Assembly (NCBI GenBank): GCA_964007475.1
Contig: OZ023273.1
Coordinates: 146,541,308 to 146,605,307, forward strand
Direction: 5' to 3'
DNA length: 64,000 bases
Source of the DNA: Hybos culiciformis
Lineage: Eukaryota > Arthropoda > Insecta > Diptera > Hybotidae
Shown: piece by piece, positions 48,067 through 60,720 of the stretch
How the letters are laid out: each line of letters opens with the position of its first letter
How positions within the stretch are numbered: the first letter of the stretch is position 1
Made by a program: the position numbers and the translations under genes
Notes under the pieces: model-generated
Database searches by the model: none
Seen by the model: only the letters and a program-made list of their open reading frames with translations
Told to the model about the DNA's origin: nothing

Positions 48067-51000
48067 ATGAAAAGATATTTCCATTATTTCCGGAACATAA
48101 TTTACATTTTTATTTTACCGAAATCTTGAAAATTGTACTTTATAAAAAAATATTTGTAAATAAAGAAAATTATTTATTACTCAAGGACACTGTACGCTTA
48201 TCTTATTTATACCAGCCATACATATATGCACAAAAAAGTATATTTACATTATAAGTATATAAAGTAAGAAAAAACTCATCCATTTTAATTTTCTTTTAGT
48301 CCTTTTTTGCTAAGAACTAACACATTTGATTTGCTGAATTTTCGATTTAGGAAGACGTAGTTAAGTTATGTAATTTTGAATTTACAATGTAAAATATACT
48401 TATAATAATGAAAGAAACATAAAATTAATTTTGTTTATATTTTTTGCAGATACATTTAAGTAGTCCATTAAGTTATTATTGTGAGGTTCTAAAAGTCTAA
48501 ATTATCGCTAAAATTTAATTGAGCAATAATGAAAATAATATTAAATTAAATACAAAATCGAATTTGAGGATGTTCTTAAATCTAGACATGGATTTTTCTC
48601 TTTTTTATTGATAAAACCAAAAATTGAACGCATAACTACAGTATCTGTTTATATTCTCAAAGATTTTGCTACTTAGTTTGTGGTTCGTGGTTTATGGTAC
48701 AATTTCAAATAAAAATATATATTTATTTTATTTTTTTAATTAAGATTCTTTTATAAAAAAAAAAAATAAAAAATATGCTACAAAATAATCCCCGGTTGAT
48801 TAAATATTTCACACAAATAAAATGTTTGTTTTTATTTTCCACATGACATTTAAAAATAAATAAAAAGCAGAATAGAAAACATTATTAGTTGTTAGTACTG
48901 AAAGATACACACATATATACACACAATTTGGAAATTTTTTTAAAACCACTATGTTTTTCCAGTGCAAACACAAAAAAAAAAAAAAAAGATTAAGTTTTTA
49001 TGACCCCAAAACTAACAGAAATGTATAAAAGTTGGTCATATTTCTTCATTATTATTCCGACCAAAAGGTTTTTTTTCTCTCATTTTCATTTTCCATGAAG
49101 AAAAAAAAAACTTTTACTTTTTTTTTCATTTGAACTGGAACCTTTTATTGATCTTATAAAAAGTGTCACGTTTAAATGAAAAAAAAAATTTAGATATAAA
49201 AAGATGAATTTCCTTTCAACTTATAAAATAAAATATTTGAGGAAAAAAAAAAAGTTAAAGTTAACTTTTTCCTCATTTAATTATCGATTTTTATTCACAT
49301 TTCTATAATAAAATAAATAGCATAAACTATACCTATAACTTTTGAAAAGGCAAAAGATTTAAATAATTTCATAAATGAGGCTATTAAAAACAATATTTTT
49401 CTTTTCAAAAACAAGGAACAATATTTTATGAATATTATTACAGTTTCGAATTATAATTTTTAATTTACATTCTTCATTGGCTTAATCTTGAGTTTTTTAT
49501 TATATCCTATGTGTATCCCACAAAATATAACCAATATAAATATAAATGTAAATTTTTCGTATATAATGTAACAATGGGTTAACTTAACAAATTTTGGTCT
49601 TTTTATGTTCAGAATTTAAAACATTTAATGACAATAAGAAAGATGTATTTTCATCTTTGACCACAGCATAATAAATTTAAAGTAAATTGTGTCTAATTTC
49701 TTAATATGACCAGACTATTCTGTTAAATTAAGATTTTCTGACTGGAAAACTTGATAGGCTGAAAAATAAAACATAATCAACATATATTACTGTCTACTGT
49801 GATGATTTACAAGGATTTACAAAGTTTTACAGTGCTTTTGCTCAAACACTTCTGGATAAATTTTAAGTCGGTGTTTAGCACTAAGTATATCGTGTTAAAG
49901 ATAAGCTGTTGGGTACTTCTTTATAATTCAACCGAATGCAGGTGGATGGCGATCAAAGTCCTAAAAACAAACAAACATTATACAATTTCCAAGCAGACGG
50001 AAAGCATGTTTCAATAAAATAAAAAGAATTAAACGAAATCAGACGAAGCTGATTTAATTATCTTAACTTGTATGTACATTTCAACTGTGAATTCTGAGGT
50101 CATATTTACCAATTCAGATATCCCAAATATTAATAAGTTTAATAAATTTTTTGAATCTTCTGGATAGTTTGTAAAAATTTAATATTATATTTTGCAAGTT
50201 TATGGAAAGTTTATGTATAAAGCCTTATATTATTTCCTCACATCTCTGCACGTTATATCTTAGTCTTAAATAATTATCAAAGTGTCCTTAAATCTCACAT
50301 AATGCCTTAAAAATTAAACTTTTCAATTTATAGTGAAAAGTGTAAAAAAAAAAAATATCAACAATTTTTTGCACGTATTATTATCATATCCTAAATGTGT
50401 ATCCTTTTTCATTTTTATATAATTTTTTAAAGACTTTTTTCTTCATTTTTGGTTTATGTAGAACATTGGTTTTTTTTTTTTGTTTTCATTTTGCACACAA
50501 AAAAAACTTCTAAACGTTAAAATTTAAAGAATAAAAAAAAATAATATAAATTGGTGGACAAAACGTGTCAAAGTTTAAGAAAAGGGAAAAAATAGCACAT
50601 AATAAAAAGAAATATATACAAATAAAGAAAAGTGTGAAGCACGTGAACAATATTTTAGCTCGTACTGATTTACGATGTATATATAGTTTTTCCTTATAAA
50701 TGAAAGAAAGTTAATTTTTTTGGATTTTTTTTTTTCACCCGAAATTTTATTTTATTGTTGCAAAAAACTATATTATTTATATATATACATTATATTGTAC
50801 AGAAATGTACTTGCTTCTTTATATATTAAGATAAAATTCAATTTGTGATTTAAAGCTCTATATAAAAAAGTAATAATGAATCATGGTTTAAAAATATTAT
50901 AAATCTTGAAAAAAATTTTATTTATACATAACTATGAAGGGATATAAAAGAAAAGCAAAAAATAATTTTCCTGAATATTTTCTTCTTTTTTTTTTGATAG

Positions 51001-51553
51001 ATTCATAAAAAATTATATTTTTTTCATGTTTGATATTATTATTCTTAAAATAAATGATTAAAAAAAAAAATATGTAAAATTAAAACAAAGTTATTGAAAT
51101 GAAATCAAAAAGAAGAAGAAGCAGCACTGTTCTACTTTTTTTTTTTTTTTTATTTATATTTTTTAGGATATTGTGGCCCAAAAACCTTATTTATATTATT
51201 ATATGATTAGTGGCAATAAAAAGAATTCATAATTATAGAAAATATACACAAAAATGAGCTCTAATTAAGAAAAACTAAAGAAATAAACTACTTAGAAATA
51301 AACTACTTTAAATAAATTAGATGATTTCATTCAATATCATCGCTCATCAATTGGTTAAAAATTGATAACATTTAATCCCAAGTTGAGAAAAAAAATTATA
51401 AGAACTGCTTAGTTAACAACTTGTGCAAATTGTTCAAATGATCCCAAGTTATGTGTTGTCCAAGCGATGAATATTGAATAACGAAACATATACCTTCTCC
51501 TTTTTTTAATTCAATTTACTTACTCAAAAATATTCTGGATTTTTTGTCGACAT

Positions 51554-51580
51554 ACCTGAAATGAAATAAAAGAAGGAAAA
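51554..51580 (-). promoter_or_regulatory. Candidate recursive splice site (ratchet point)
   Basis: On the minus strand a strong pyrimidine tract (TTTTTCCTTCTTTTATTTC) leads to ATTTCAG immediately followed by GTATGT, a zero-length exon. Such juxtaposed 3'/5' sites split long insect introns in steps. It sits 19.5 kb upstream of the next core exon. Confidence 0.5.
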
Positions 51581-53819
51581 ATTATTAAAAATTCCATAAA
51601 AATATTTGTATTATAGCTGAGGCGAGTTCATTTCATAAATAAAAATATTACAATTTTAAAAGTTCACACAACTTACTGCAGGGAGTTGAAAGTTATGTAA
51701 AACTGAATAAACAAACTACATAATGAAACTGCATGTAAAATATATGGGAAATACTTCATGTATGAATTTAATTCGAAAGCAGGACATAGATGTTTAATAT
51801 CCTTTTTTTGACTTAGTTAATAAAATCTGTTTACCACCAATCGATATTCATAATTAAAATTCTCAAGCAATATAACAAAGCATCGAAAACATATAAAACA
51901 TATTAAATCATATTATATATGTTTTTATGCTATGAATTGTTGTTCCAAACAATAAATATTAAAAATGTACACACCATGAATGTTCCTTGTGAACATTTTT
52001 TTTAATAAATCTCCAAATGAGATAAAGGTTTAGCTTTATGTTTTCGTATTTTTCTTATGTACATCTAAGAAATAGAAATAAAAAAAAATTTCAAGGTTTC
52101 TTTTTTTCCATAATTATATATATACATATATATGAAATAGGGTTTCTTTTCAATTCCAGGTTTTTAAAGAATAATTTTCATCATTATATATATACCTTGC
52201 AATGTCATAGTTAAGAATAATAATAACAAAAAAAAACATGTAATTTAACACCTTTAATCACAACCATTTGTTACATTTATTTTTCGCGTGAAAAATTTCA
52301 ATTAATGCAGAATTTTTTTTGCTTTATTTTTAAACGCGCGGATGAATTTAAAAATTTTTATTACAACCTTAACAAATATATCCAACAAAAAAAAAGTAAT
52401 TTTGATATCTAAATAAGGCTGTTAGTGTCATTTTTCTAATAAAATGTTAAAATTATTATTTTTTTTTTTGTTATTATTCTTCTTCTTTAAAGAAAGATAT
52501 TTTAATAAATTACTTTTCTTTTTTTTTATTATTATTATTTCATTTTTTATTTCTTGCGTAACACAATTTCTGAAGTATTTCAATATGAGATAGAAAATTT
52601 GGTTTTTTCTTTTTTTTATCAATATAAAAACATAATTTTGGCGACAAACTGGAGACATTGAATTTTTAGTTTAACGAAAAATATTTACATAAGGGTTTTA
52701 GGGTATGATTATATTGGAGAAAATGACTATACATGCTTTTTAACAAAGTATGTTGAGATGTATTATAAGTTGTGATATCAGCGTTAAATAAAATTGTCAG
52801 ATATCAAAAAGCACATATACTTATTTGAGACATACATAATTAAAATTTTGTATTCGATTTTAATTTTTCAAATTAAATTAATTTACAAAAAAGAACAGCA
52901 TTTGATTTCATATTTAGTGATAGTGTAGTCATAAGAATGAAGATGAAAATAACAAATAACATAAGAATGGCTGCAATTTATTTTGAAGAACTTTTAGTAC
53001 TCTTTTTAGAACTCTTTTTATATGTTTATTGTTTTATTTTGATTTTTAAGTAAAAAAAAAATAGCAGGGCTTCTTCCGAAAAGTTTTTAAATTAAAAATA
53101 TTATGATTATATATTTGTTCAGAATATTTATATTTCAAAAACTTTTTGAAAGAAACACTATAGTAATTTTTATTATCTTTTTTTCAATAATATTTGATTT
53201 AGCAGCTTTCACTTCTTTTAACTTCTTTAACTTTTGTCTGTTGGCAAATATACATACGTATTACGATCCATAAAATATTAAAATCGTTGCTTTGGTTATA
53301 ATATTTCGTCTGTTGAGAACAACGTATGATATTTCTACGTCATTATTAGATAATAGCACCACTCGATTCCTCCTTCTCGATTTTATAAGTACAACTATTT
53401 TGCAATATTCTTAATGTTTATTAAAATGTGTTTTTTAAATGAAAATTTTACGTTACTGATATTTTTGCATAGGTTTTTTTATTTTTTAAATCTTTAAACT
53501 CAAATTACTCGAAACTATATTTTTCATTATACATTGTTTCATTTCTCAGCAGACGATTTAATGCCAGTACTTTTTACAGATTACTTTCTAGTGTATTATA
53601 CAATGTGTGTAGCTTATTCCAATTAGTCGTCGAAGTAAATATTTTATTTGTTGTAAATTTTCTTAATGTAAATCAGCCTTTAAAGTTCAACAAAAAAATG
53701 GTTTTAATTTCTTTGAAGTAAGATACTCGAAAAGCACTTGATGCAATCTAGTTTCTATAAACTTTCAATTACCAGCAATATAAAGATACAGAAATTTATA
53801 TCAAATATAGTTTTAAATA

Positions 53820-53850
53820 GAATTAAATTAAATTAAATTAAATTAAATTT
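53820..53850. repeat. (AATTA)n microsatellite
   Basis: About six tandem AAATT units. Confidence 0.9.
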
Positions 53851-54788
53851 TTGAAAAATTTTTTGATAATGAGGAAAATAATTTGAGTTAATAAGAAAAA
53901 AAAAAAAACAATTTACCCTAGCTCCAAAAATAATTTACTCTTAATAAAAAAAACCTTAAAAACTGAGAGAATATTAAATTTGGAAAATTTTGTTAAAAAA
54001 AAAGTTTATTGTTTGTATAGGAGGTTTTAAAAAAAAAAAACATAATTTTTTGAACAACAAAAATAAAAATTAAGTTCATTTCTTAATTAGCAAGAGAAGG
54101 AAAAAGTTTTGTTTTTGTTCTCGGTTTTGTTTGTTCATTAATTCATAGAAAAATTATTATTTCCAAAATAAAATAAACTTTTGTTTCCTTTTTTTTTTTC
54201 GTTTTTCGTAAATTAATAAAAAATTAAATTTTAAAGGCTTCTTATTAAAAAAAAAAATTTCCAAAAAAGTTTCAGTTCATTAAATAAATTGAATTTTTGT
54301 TTTTTTTTAATTTTTAATTTTTAAGACTTTTGTTTTATACGTAACGCAGGATGATAAAATAATAATCGGATATAAAATTTTTAATAAAAAGAAAATATTG
54401 TTATTTTTGAGGCTAGATAAAGTTAATAAATTTTTAATTTATTTGCATGTTAGAACTTTCTCATTTTAATAAGCAACGAACATGTAAAATGTAAACATTA
54501 CATTGTTCCAATAAGACTTAAAGTAGATTTTTAAAAATATATATGAAAATATTGGACTAAAACGTCAAAAATTAATTATTTTTGTATACTTTTATTTTAA
54601 ATTAACACCAGAGAAATTATTGTTTATACCAGCAAGAAAATTTTCCATACAAATTAATTGAACAAGGACGCAAATAAAAATCAAATTGCTTTAACCCTAT
54701 ATCTAAAATATCGATAGAACTATATTTAAACGTATGATATCAAGATATAAAAAAATTTAATTCATAAATAACCAACCTTAAACTTTTT

Positions 54789-55962
54789 GAAGTGAAACTT
54801 CTTTAGAGGCATTGTGATTGAGAGTGAAAAAAATGTAAGTGTCAAAAATGTAACGCGAATTGTCAAAAATGCCTCGATTATTGTCAAAAAAAAAAAGGCA
54901 AAAAAAAAAGAAAAAAGAAAAAATTTATGTGTCAGCTAATGAAGCTTATCAGCGCAATAACCTACTCTATATTGGCTCAGAATTAAAGTCGAAAATACTA
55001 TTTTCTTTTTTCGATTGAAAGGGAAATTTATTTTAAACAATAATAAAAAAAATATTTCATTTATTAATTATTAGTGCTAATTTTCAAAAAGTTTTTGGAA
55101 TACAAATATGAATTCTGAATAAAAATGTTCCACATGCACCTATTTTGTAGATAATTTATTTTTGATATTAATTTTGCTTAATGTAATTTTTAGTTTGTTA
55201 GTGTAATTTATTTTTGACATTAAATTACACTAATAAAATGCAGGAGGAATATTTTTATTACAATTATTTTTCGGAAGAAATACTAATGTCAAATTTTGCC
55301 GGCATATTTGAAAATGCTCTTTTAACTAAAACAAATTTTTTTTTGAAGTAATTTGTAATTGAGTTGTTAGTATAAATTATTTTTGCCATTAAATTCCATT
55401 AATGCAATGCATGTAGAATATTTTTATTCCAATTCATTTTCAGAAGAAGTACTAATAAACATGAAATTTTTCAGGCATATTTAAAGGTTAAACTTTTCGG
55501 GCAACAAAACGAAAACATGATTTAAGCCACGCTGCTGTTTTTTCATACATTATTGTCGCTAATTATATAGTTGTAACCGGAATTGTGTTTACAGCTTAAA
55601 ATATAGTAGAAATCATCTGGCAATCAGTGTTGCCATGCAGCCATAATTCTAGCCATTTTGAAATAATTTAAAAGCCATTATGCCACTAAACTTTTTGAGC
55701 TTAGAAAGTGTTTTAGAATTTTTGAATGTTTTTAAATCTAAGTAGTCGCTGGCTTTTAATTTTTTTTGTTTGATTTTTTCTAAGCCGCCGAATTCCCTCA
55801 AAACAAGTTATTTAAAGTCGACTGGCCGCAGCAGTCGAAGAACAAAAATCAACTAGTCGCCGTCGAAAAAATCGATTGGCGTCATGTCTTATATGCACTT
55901 GGCCATTTTAAATATTTATTTAGCAGCTCCAGAAAATACTACTTGCCATGAAGTTTCACTTC
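54789..55962. other. Possible degraded mobile element between 13-bp inverted repeats
   Basis: GAAGTGAAACTTC (54789-54801) and its reverse complement (55950-55962) bound a region of mixed composition. It has GTCG-rich patches near 55740-55890 and an internal diverged duplication (about 55196-55320 and 55365-55490). No protein similarity is recognised. It could be a chance pairing. Confidence 0.35.
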
Positions 55963-57995
55963 TTCCGTGTGTCCCGAGACTCACATATTTTTTTTTTTTT
56001 TTAGAACAAATAACATGGTCAAAAGTAGAATATTACTATTATTAGTTAATGAATTTTAATATTATGAAATTTAATATCGTATAAATGCTCTTTTATATTT
56101 AATTCAAGAAAATCGAGAAGAAAATTTTCTTATTTTTCTTATATTTTTATTTACATTTATTTATATCGATTACAAAGGATTCTAAATCAATATTGATTAA
56201 GAAACCACTATATAATTTAAATGATTGTGGTTACGATTGAATCCTTTCAATTCTTTCTTAAAAACAGGTATAGTTATCCTATATTTATAAAGGTCATTAG
56301 GATCAACATTTAAAATATTTATCCTTTCTCTTTTGAATATATACGTAGGTATATTCACTACTTAAAAACTATTATGTGAAAAGGTTCACCCAACTGTAAT
56401 CATTTTTCAAATATATATATTTAATGGTGTCTTCACAAAAATCGTTCCGCACACGTTTTCTAATTAAGGTATATGGAATATACATATATTATTTGTAAGA
56501 AAAATCAAAAATCATAAATCATTCTTAACAGAAAAATCTTATTTGAAGGTATTTTATATTATTACATATTATATATGAACTAAGGTATAAAATGTAAGTT
56601 TTTGCAGGAATAATTTTGGAAATTCAAAACTTTTTTTATATATTCGAAAAAAAATTAAGAATTATTTAGTGATTTGATGAAGTTTTTAAATAATGTTTGA
56701 ATCAGCCATTTATTTCAAAATCATGGCTTTAGTTTTAACTTTCTATTTTTATCATGTACTTAACCACCCAACTAGCAAATTAGCTCTATAAGAGAATTCA
56801 ATTCTGTTAATAGAAAGATTATGTATTCTAATAATTATCTATTAAGTAGCTTGTATCCTCTTTTATCCCGAAAAGTGGCGAAAATTACTAGACTGATTTT
56901 TATATATAAGTATCTACAAAAGGAATAGTAAGTGGCTAATAACATTATTGTATCATGTAATTATCTCGATTATTAGCGTGTATAACACTTTTTTTCATGA
57001 ACACATGTGTGATAAAAAAAGAGAAAATCAATTAAAGGAAAAGGAAAGCTATAAAAAAAACAACATAAATATATATAAAAGAGTGGAAAGAAAAGGAAAA
57101 CCAAATACAGAAAAAAATTAATTTATATTTATTTATATAATAAATAAATATTTAGGTAAGTATAAGTAATAATGAAATAAATGTATTTGTATTTACTTAT
57201 ATGTAATCATTTTGATTTTCAAATATTAAATTATGTATTTACAAAAATTATTGTTACAGATAGATATTAAATAAAATATAATTATTGAAGAAAAAATTAA
57301 ATAGAAAATGTTTTTTTCATGCAGTTGTAAAAATAATGTAATTGTTAATATTGTAGGATTGAAAAATATGGGATCCTAGTAAAATTTATGATATTTCAAT
57401 AATTTTAAATTAAAACAAGCATTAAATTTGATGATACAATTTTGATAAATTTTAAAGTCACATAAGCAAAATATGCAAAATATAGTTTTCCATGGCAGAA
57501 ATAAATAAAATTTAATTGATGTTCAATTCTTTTTATGTACTTTTTTAATTTATTGATTTTTTTCAAAAAGAATTAATAATTTTCCAAATAATAAAATATT
57601 TAATTCTTCCAAACACATTGTGCGTTTAAATAACTTTAATTTCCATAAAGTATTTTTTTCCTATATTCGGATAAGCTTTGACATTTTTAGGAAGGTTTAT
57701 AGATAAATCCCAAAATTTTAAATTATTTCCTGTTTGGAAGTGGCAGCATACTTAAGTTTTGTTTATTGATTTTTATTTTTAGAGATAAGTATTATTTTTC
57801 ATTTTTTCAATTGTTGGCACTAAAAAAATGTTTCATATAAATTAATTTAATTTTGTGAAACTATAAAATAACAAATAAAAAAAGAAATAGTCGGTTTTTC
57901 ATTTTTGAAGGAAAAATAATTGAAAACGAATTTTCCTTATTTGATTCGAATTTTTTTTTAATTAATAGTTTGTGATATTTTACATGAAAGAGATC

Positions 57996-58811
57996 TATAC
58001 CTTTTCAACTTCAAATTGGAAATAATCATTTTCAAAATGAAAATAATCATTTTCAAAATGGAATTAATCATTTTCAAAATGGAAATAATCATTTTCAAAA
58101 TGGAATTAATCATTTTCAAAATGGAAATAATCATTTTCAAAATGGAATTAATCATTTTCAAAATGGAAATAATCATTTCCAATTGGAAATTAATTTTAAA
58201 ATAGTAGATACGATCAAACAGTGTTTGAAGTTTTTTATTAGTTGTATCTTTGCCAAAAAGTGCAATATACAAAAAAAATATTTTTATTTAAAAAAATGTC
58301 GTATATTAAGAAATGGGAACCTGATAATGTTAAAAAGCAAATTTGTGCTTTATAAGACAACTTTCCATCCATTAACCCACCTATATAATGTCGTTTTCAC
58401 TCCTAAAGTTTTTGAGAGCGCTCTCCAATCCCCACCACATTGTTGTGTAAAACATAAATTTTCTTTTTAAGCTTATCAGGTTCTCAATGTACGACATTTT
58501 TTTAAACAAAAAAGTTTTTTTTATATATTGCACTTTTTGGCAAAGATGCAACTAATAAAAAACTTGAAACACTGTTTGAGCGTATCTGGCTTGCTACCTT
58601 ACTATTTTAAAATTAATTTCCAATTTGAAAATGATTATTTCCATTTTGAAAATGATTAATTCCATTTTGAAAATGATTATTTCCATTTTGTAAATGATTA
58701 ATTCCATTTTGAAAATGATTATTTCCAATTTTAAATTGATTATTTCCATTTTGAAAATGATTATTTCCAATTTGAAAATGATTATTTCCAATTTGAAGTT
58801 GAAAAGGTATA
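57996..58811. mobile_element. Foldback/MITE element with 21-bp subrepeats, TA-flanked
   Basis: TACCTTTTCAACTTCAAATT at the left is repeated inverted at the right. Inside come about eight copies of a 21-bp unit (GGAAATAATCATTTTCAAAAT with A/T variants at 58017-58187), inverted at about 58612-58800. Inverted similarity continues inward (AAACAGTGTTTGA, TGCCAAAAAGTGCAATATA) to an unpaired loop at about 58280-58520. TA on both outer sides suits a Tc1/mariner-type target. Open frames here are products of the 21-bp repeat. Confidence 0.75.
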
Positions 58812-59640
58812 GTGAAGTTAAACTATTCACTGGTATCATTCACTATAACTTTTTTATTACACAAAGAAAAAAAACTAAAATGGTTAACAACCTGTCTGTA
58901 TTGCCATGTCTATAGATAATTTAAAGGAACATTTTGGAGATCTTGGTATTATGCAATTAACTAGGATAAAACTGCGGATTTTTAGACAAAACGGAAGATA
59001 TTAAAAAGTCAACCTTACAATAAAGAATGATGTTAAACTGTCAGTCAGTAGTTTAATTTATTTTCCCGAAATAAATATTATTTTGTTAACAACGTAAAAA
59101 TCTAGAAAATAATAATTATCCGGGCAAAAATTATCACACATTTCACCCAAGCATACGTCTAACTAAAAAATCCTTTAGATTGATTTTCCGATCAACATAC
59201 TCTTGTCTTATTTCGGACCATTTGAACCTTTCAACCCTCCGCAAGGTTACCAACAAAAAAAATACTGGGACACCCGATATTGGGACGCCCGCCTTTTTTA
59301 AAATTTTTAATAAATATCAATTTTTTTAAATAAATGTAGGTACTGCAGTTTTAAAACATTATCTTGAACTGAAATTTTAGTATACAATCATGAGTCTGCA
59401 AAGAATTTCCGCAAAATTATAATCAAAAAGTCAACGTAAAGAAAGTAAAGTAAAATTTTCACAAACAATAAACTTTCTCAAGTCCTTGTTATATTTATAT
59501 GGTTAGGGGATTAGTGCAATAATCTGGCAACACGGAATTAATATCATTTTTGTTTTCATTTTTAAAAGCATACGGCAAATACGCATCAAACTATTTTTGT
59601 CCTCTTTTCTCACAGTACAAACTAAAAACAAATATAAAAT

Positions 59641-60720
59641 CTAATAGCAGGATCACGGCCGGCATTAAAGAGCATTTTTTTTCCTTTTTACTCATATATA
59701 AGAAGTAAAAGAGATAAAAAATCTTTTTATTATAGATATAAAAGCTAATAGCAGGATCACGGCCAGCATTAAAGAGCATTTTTTTTCCTTTTTACTCTTA
59801 TGTAAGAAGTAAAAGAGAAAAAAAATCTTTTTATTATAAATATAAAAGCTAATAGCAGGATCACAACCGGCATTAAAGAGCATTTTTTTTCCTTTTTACT
59901 CATATATAAGAAGTAAAAGAGAAAAAAAATCTTTTTATTATAAATATAAAATCTAATAGCAGGATCACGGCCGGCATTAAAGAGCATTTTTTTTCCTTTT
60001 TACTCATATGTAAGAAGTAAAAGAGAAAAAAATCTTTGTATTATAAATATAAAAGCTAATAGCAGGATCACAACCGGCATTAAAGAGCATTTTTTTTTTC
60101 CTTTTTACTCATATGTAAGAAGTAAAAGAGAAAAAAAATGTTTTTATTATAAATATAAAAGCTAATAGCAGGATCACAACCGGCATTAAAGAGCATTTTT
60201 TTTCCTTTTTACTCATATATAAGAAGTAAAAGAGAAAAAAAATCTTTTTATTATAAATATAAAATCTAATAGCAGGATCACGGCCGGCATTAAAGAGCAT
60301 TTTTTTTCCTTTTTACTCATATATAAGAAGTAAAAGAGATAAAAAATCTTTTTATTATAAATATAAAAGCTAATAGCAGGATCACGGCCAGCATTAAAGA
60401 GCATTTTTTTTCCTTTTTACTCTTATGTAAGAAGTAAAAGAGAAAAAAAATCTTTTTATTATAAATATAAAAGCTAATAGCAGGATCACAACCGGCATTA
60501 AAGAGCATTTTTTTTCCTTTTTACTCATATGTAAGAAGTGAAAGAGAAAAAATTTTTTTTTATAACAAATATAAAAGCTAATAGCAGGACCACATCCGGC
60601 ATTAAAGAGCATTTTTTTCCTTTTTACTCATATGTACAAAGTAAAAGAGATGAAGAATTTTGTGATATAATAAATTCTAATAGGAAGACCGAAACCGGCA
60701 TTAAAGAGCTGATTATAGTT
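59641..60720. repeat. 104-bp satellite array, about 10 units plus a decayed one
   Basis: Units begin CTAATAGCAGGATCAC at 59641, 59745, 59849, 59953, 60056, 60162, 60266, 60370, 60474 and 60578, with a diverged start near 60677. Each has a [CG]GGCATTAAAGAGCA box, a T run and an AGAAGTAAAAGAGA box. Variants CGGCCGGC, CGGCCAGC and CAACCGGC recur in the same order 625 bp apart (units 1-3 and 7-9), showing block duplication. Open frames through the units are by-products. Confidence 0.92.

Larger units (their letters stand above)
37706..54788. other. 17-kb AT-rich intronic DNA, no gene found
   Basis: Long stretch of plain AT-rich sequence. Minor items are a possible ratchet site at 41831, a 54-bp direct repeat at 47960-48066, a possible ratchet site at 51556 and an (AATTA)n run at 53820-53850. 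Short open frames, including 49799-50017, have no recognisable similarity. Confidence 0.5.

Noticed and set aside
49799..50017. Open frame of 72 codons with somewhat varied composition
   Set aside because: No recognisable similarity, splice context or paralogue; one such frame is expected in a long AT-rich stretch.
58183..58470. Open frame spanning the loop of the TA-flanked foldback
   Set aside because: Begins in the 21-bp repeat and runs into low-complexity loop DNA; no transposase motif seen.
59641..60720. CRISPR-like spacing of repeats
   Set aside because: The whole 104-bp unit repeats with no unique spacers, in an animal intron; it is a tandem satellite.
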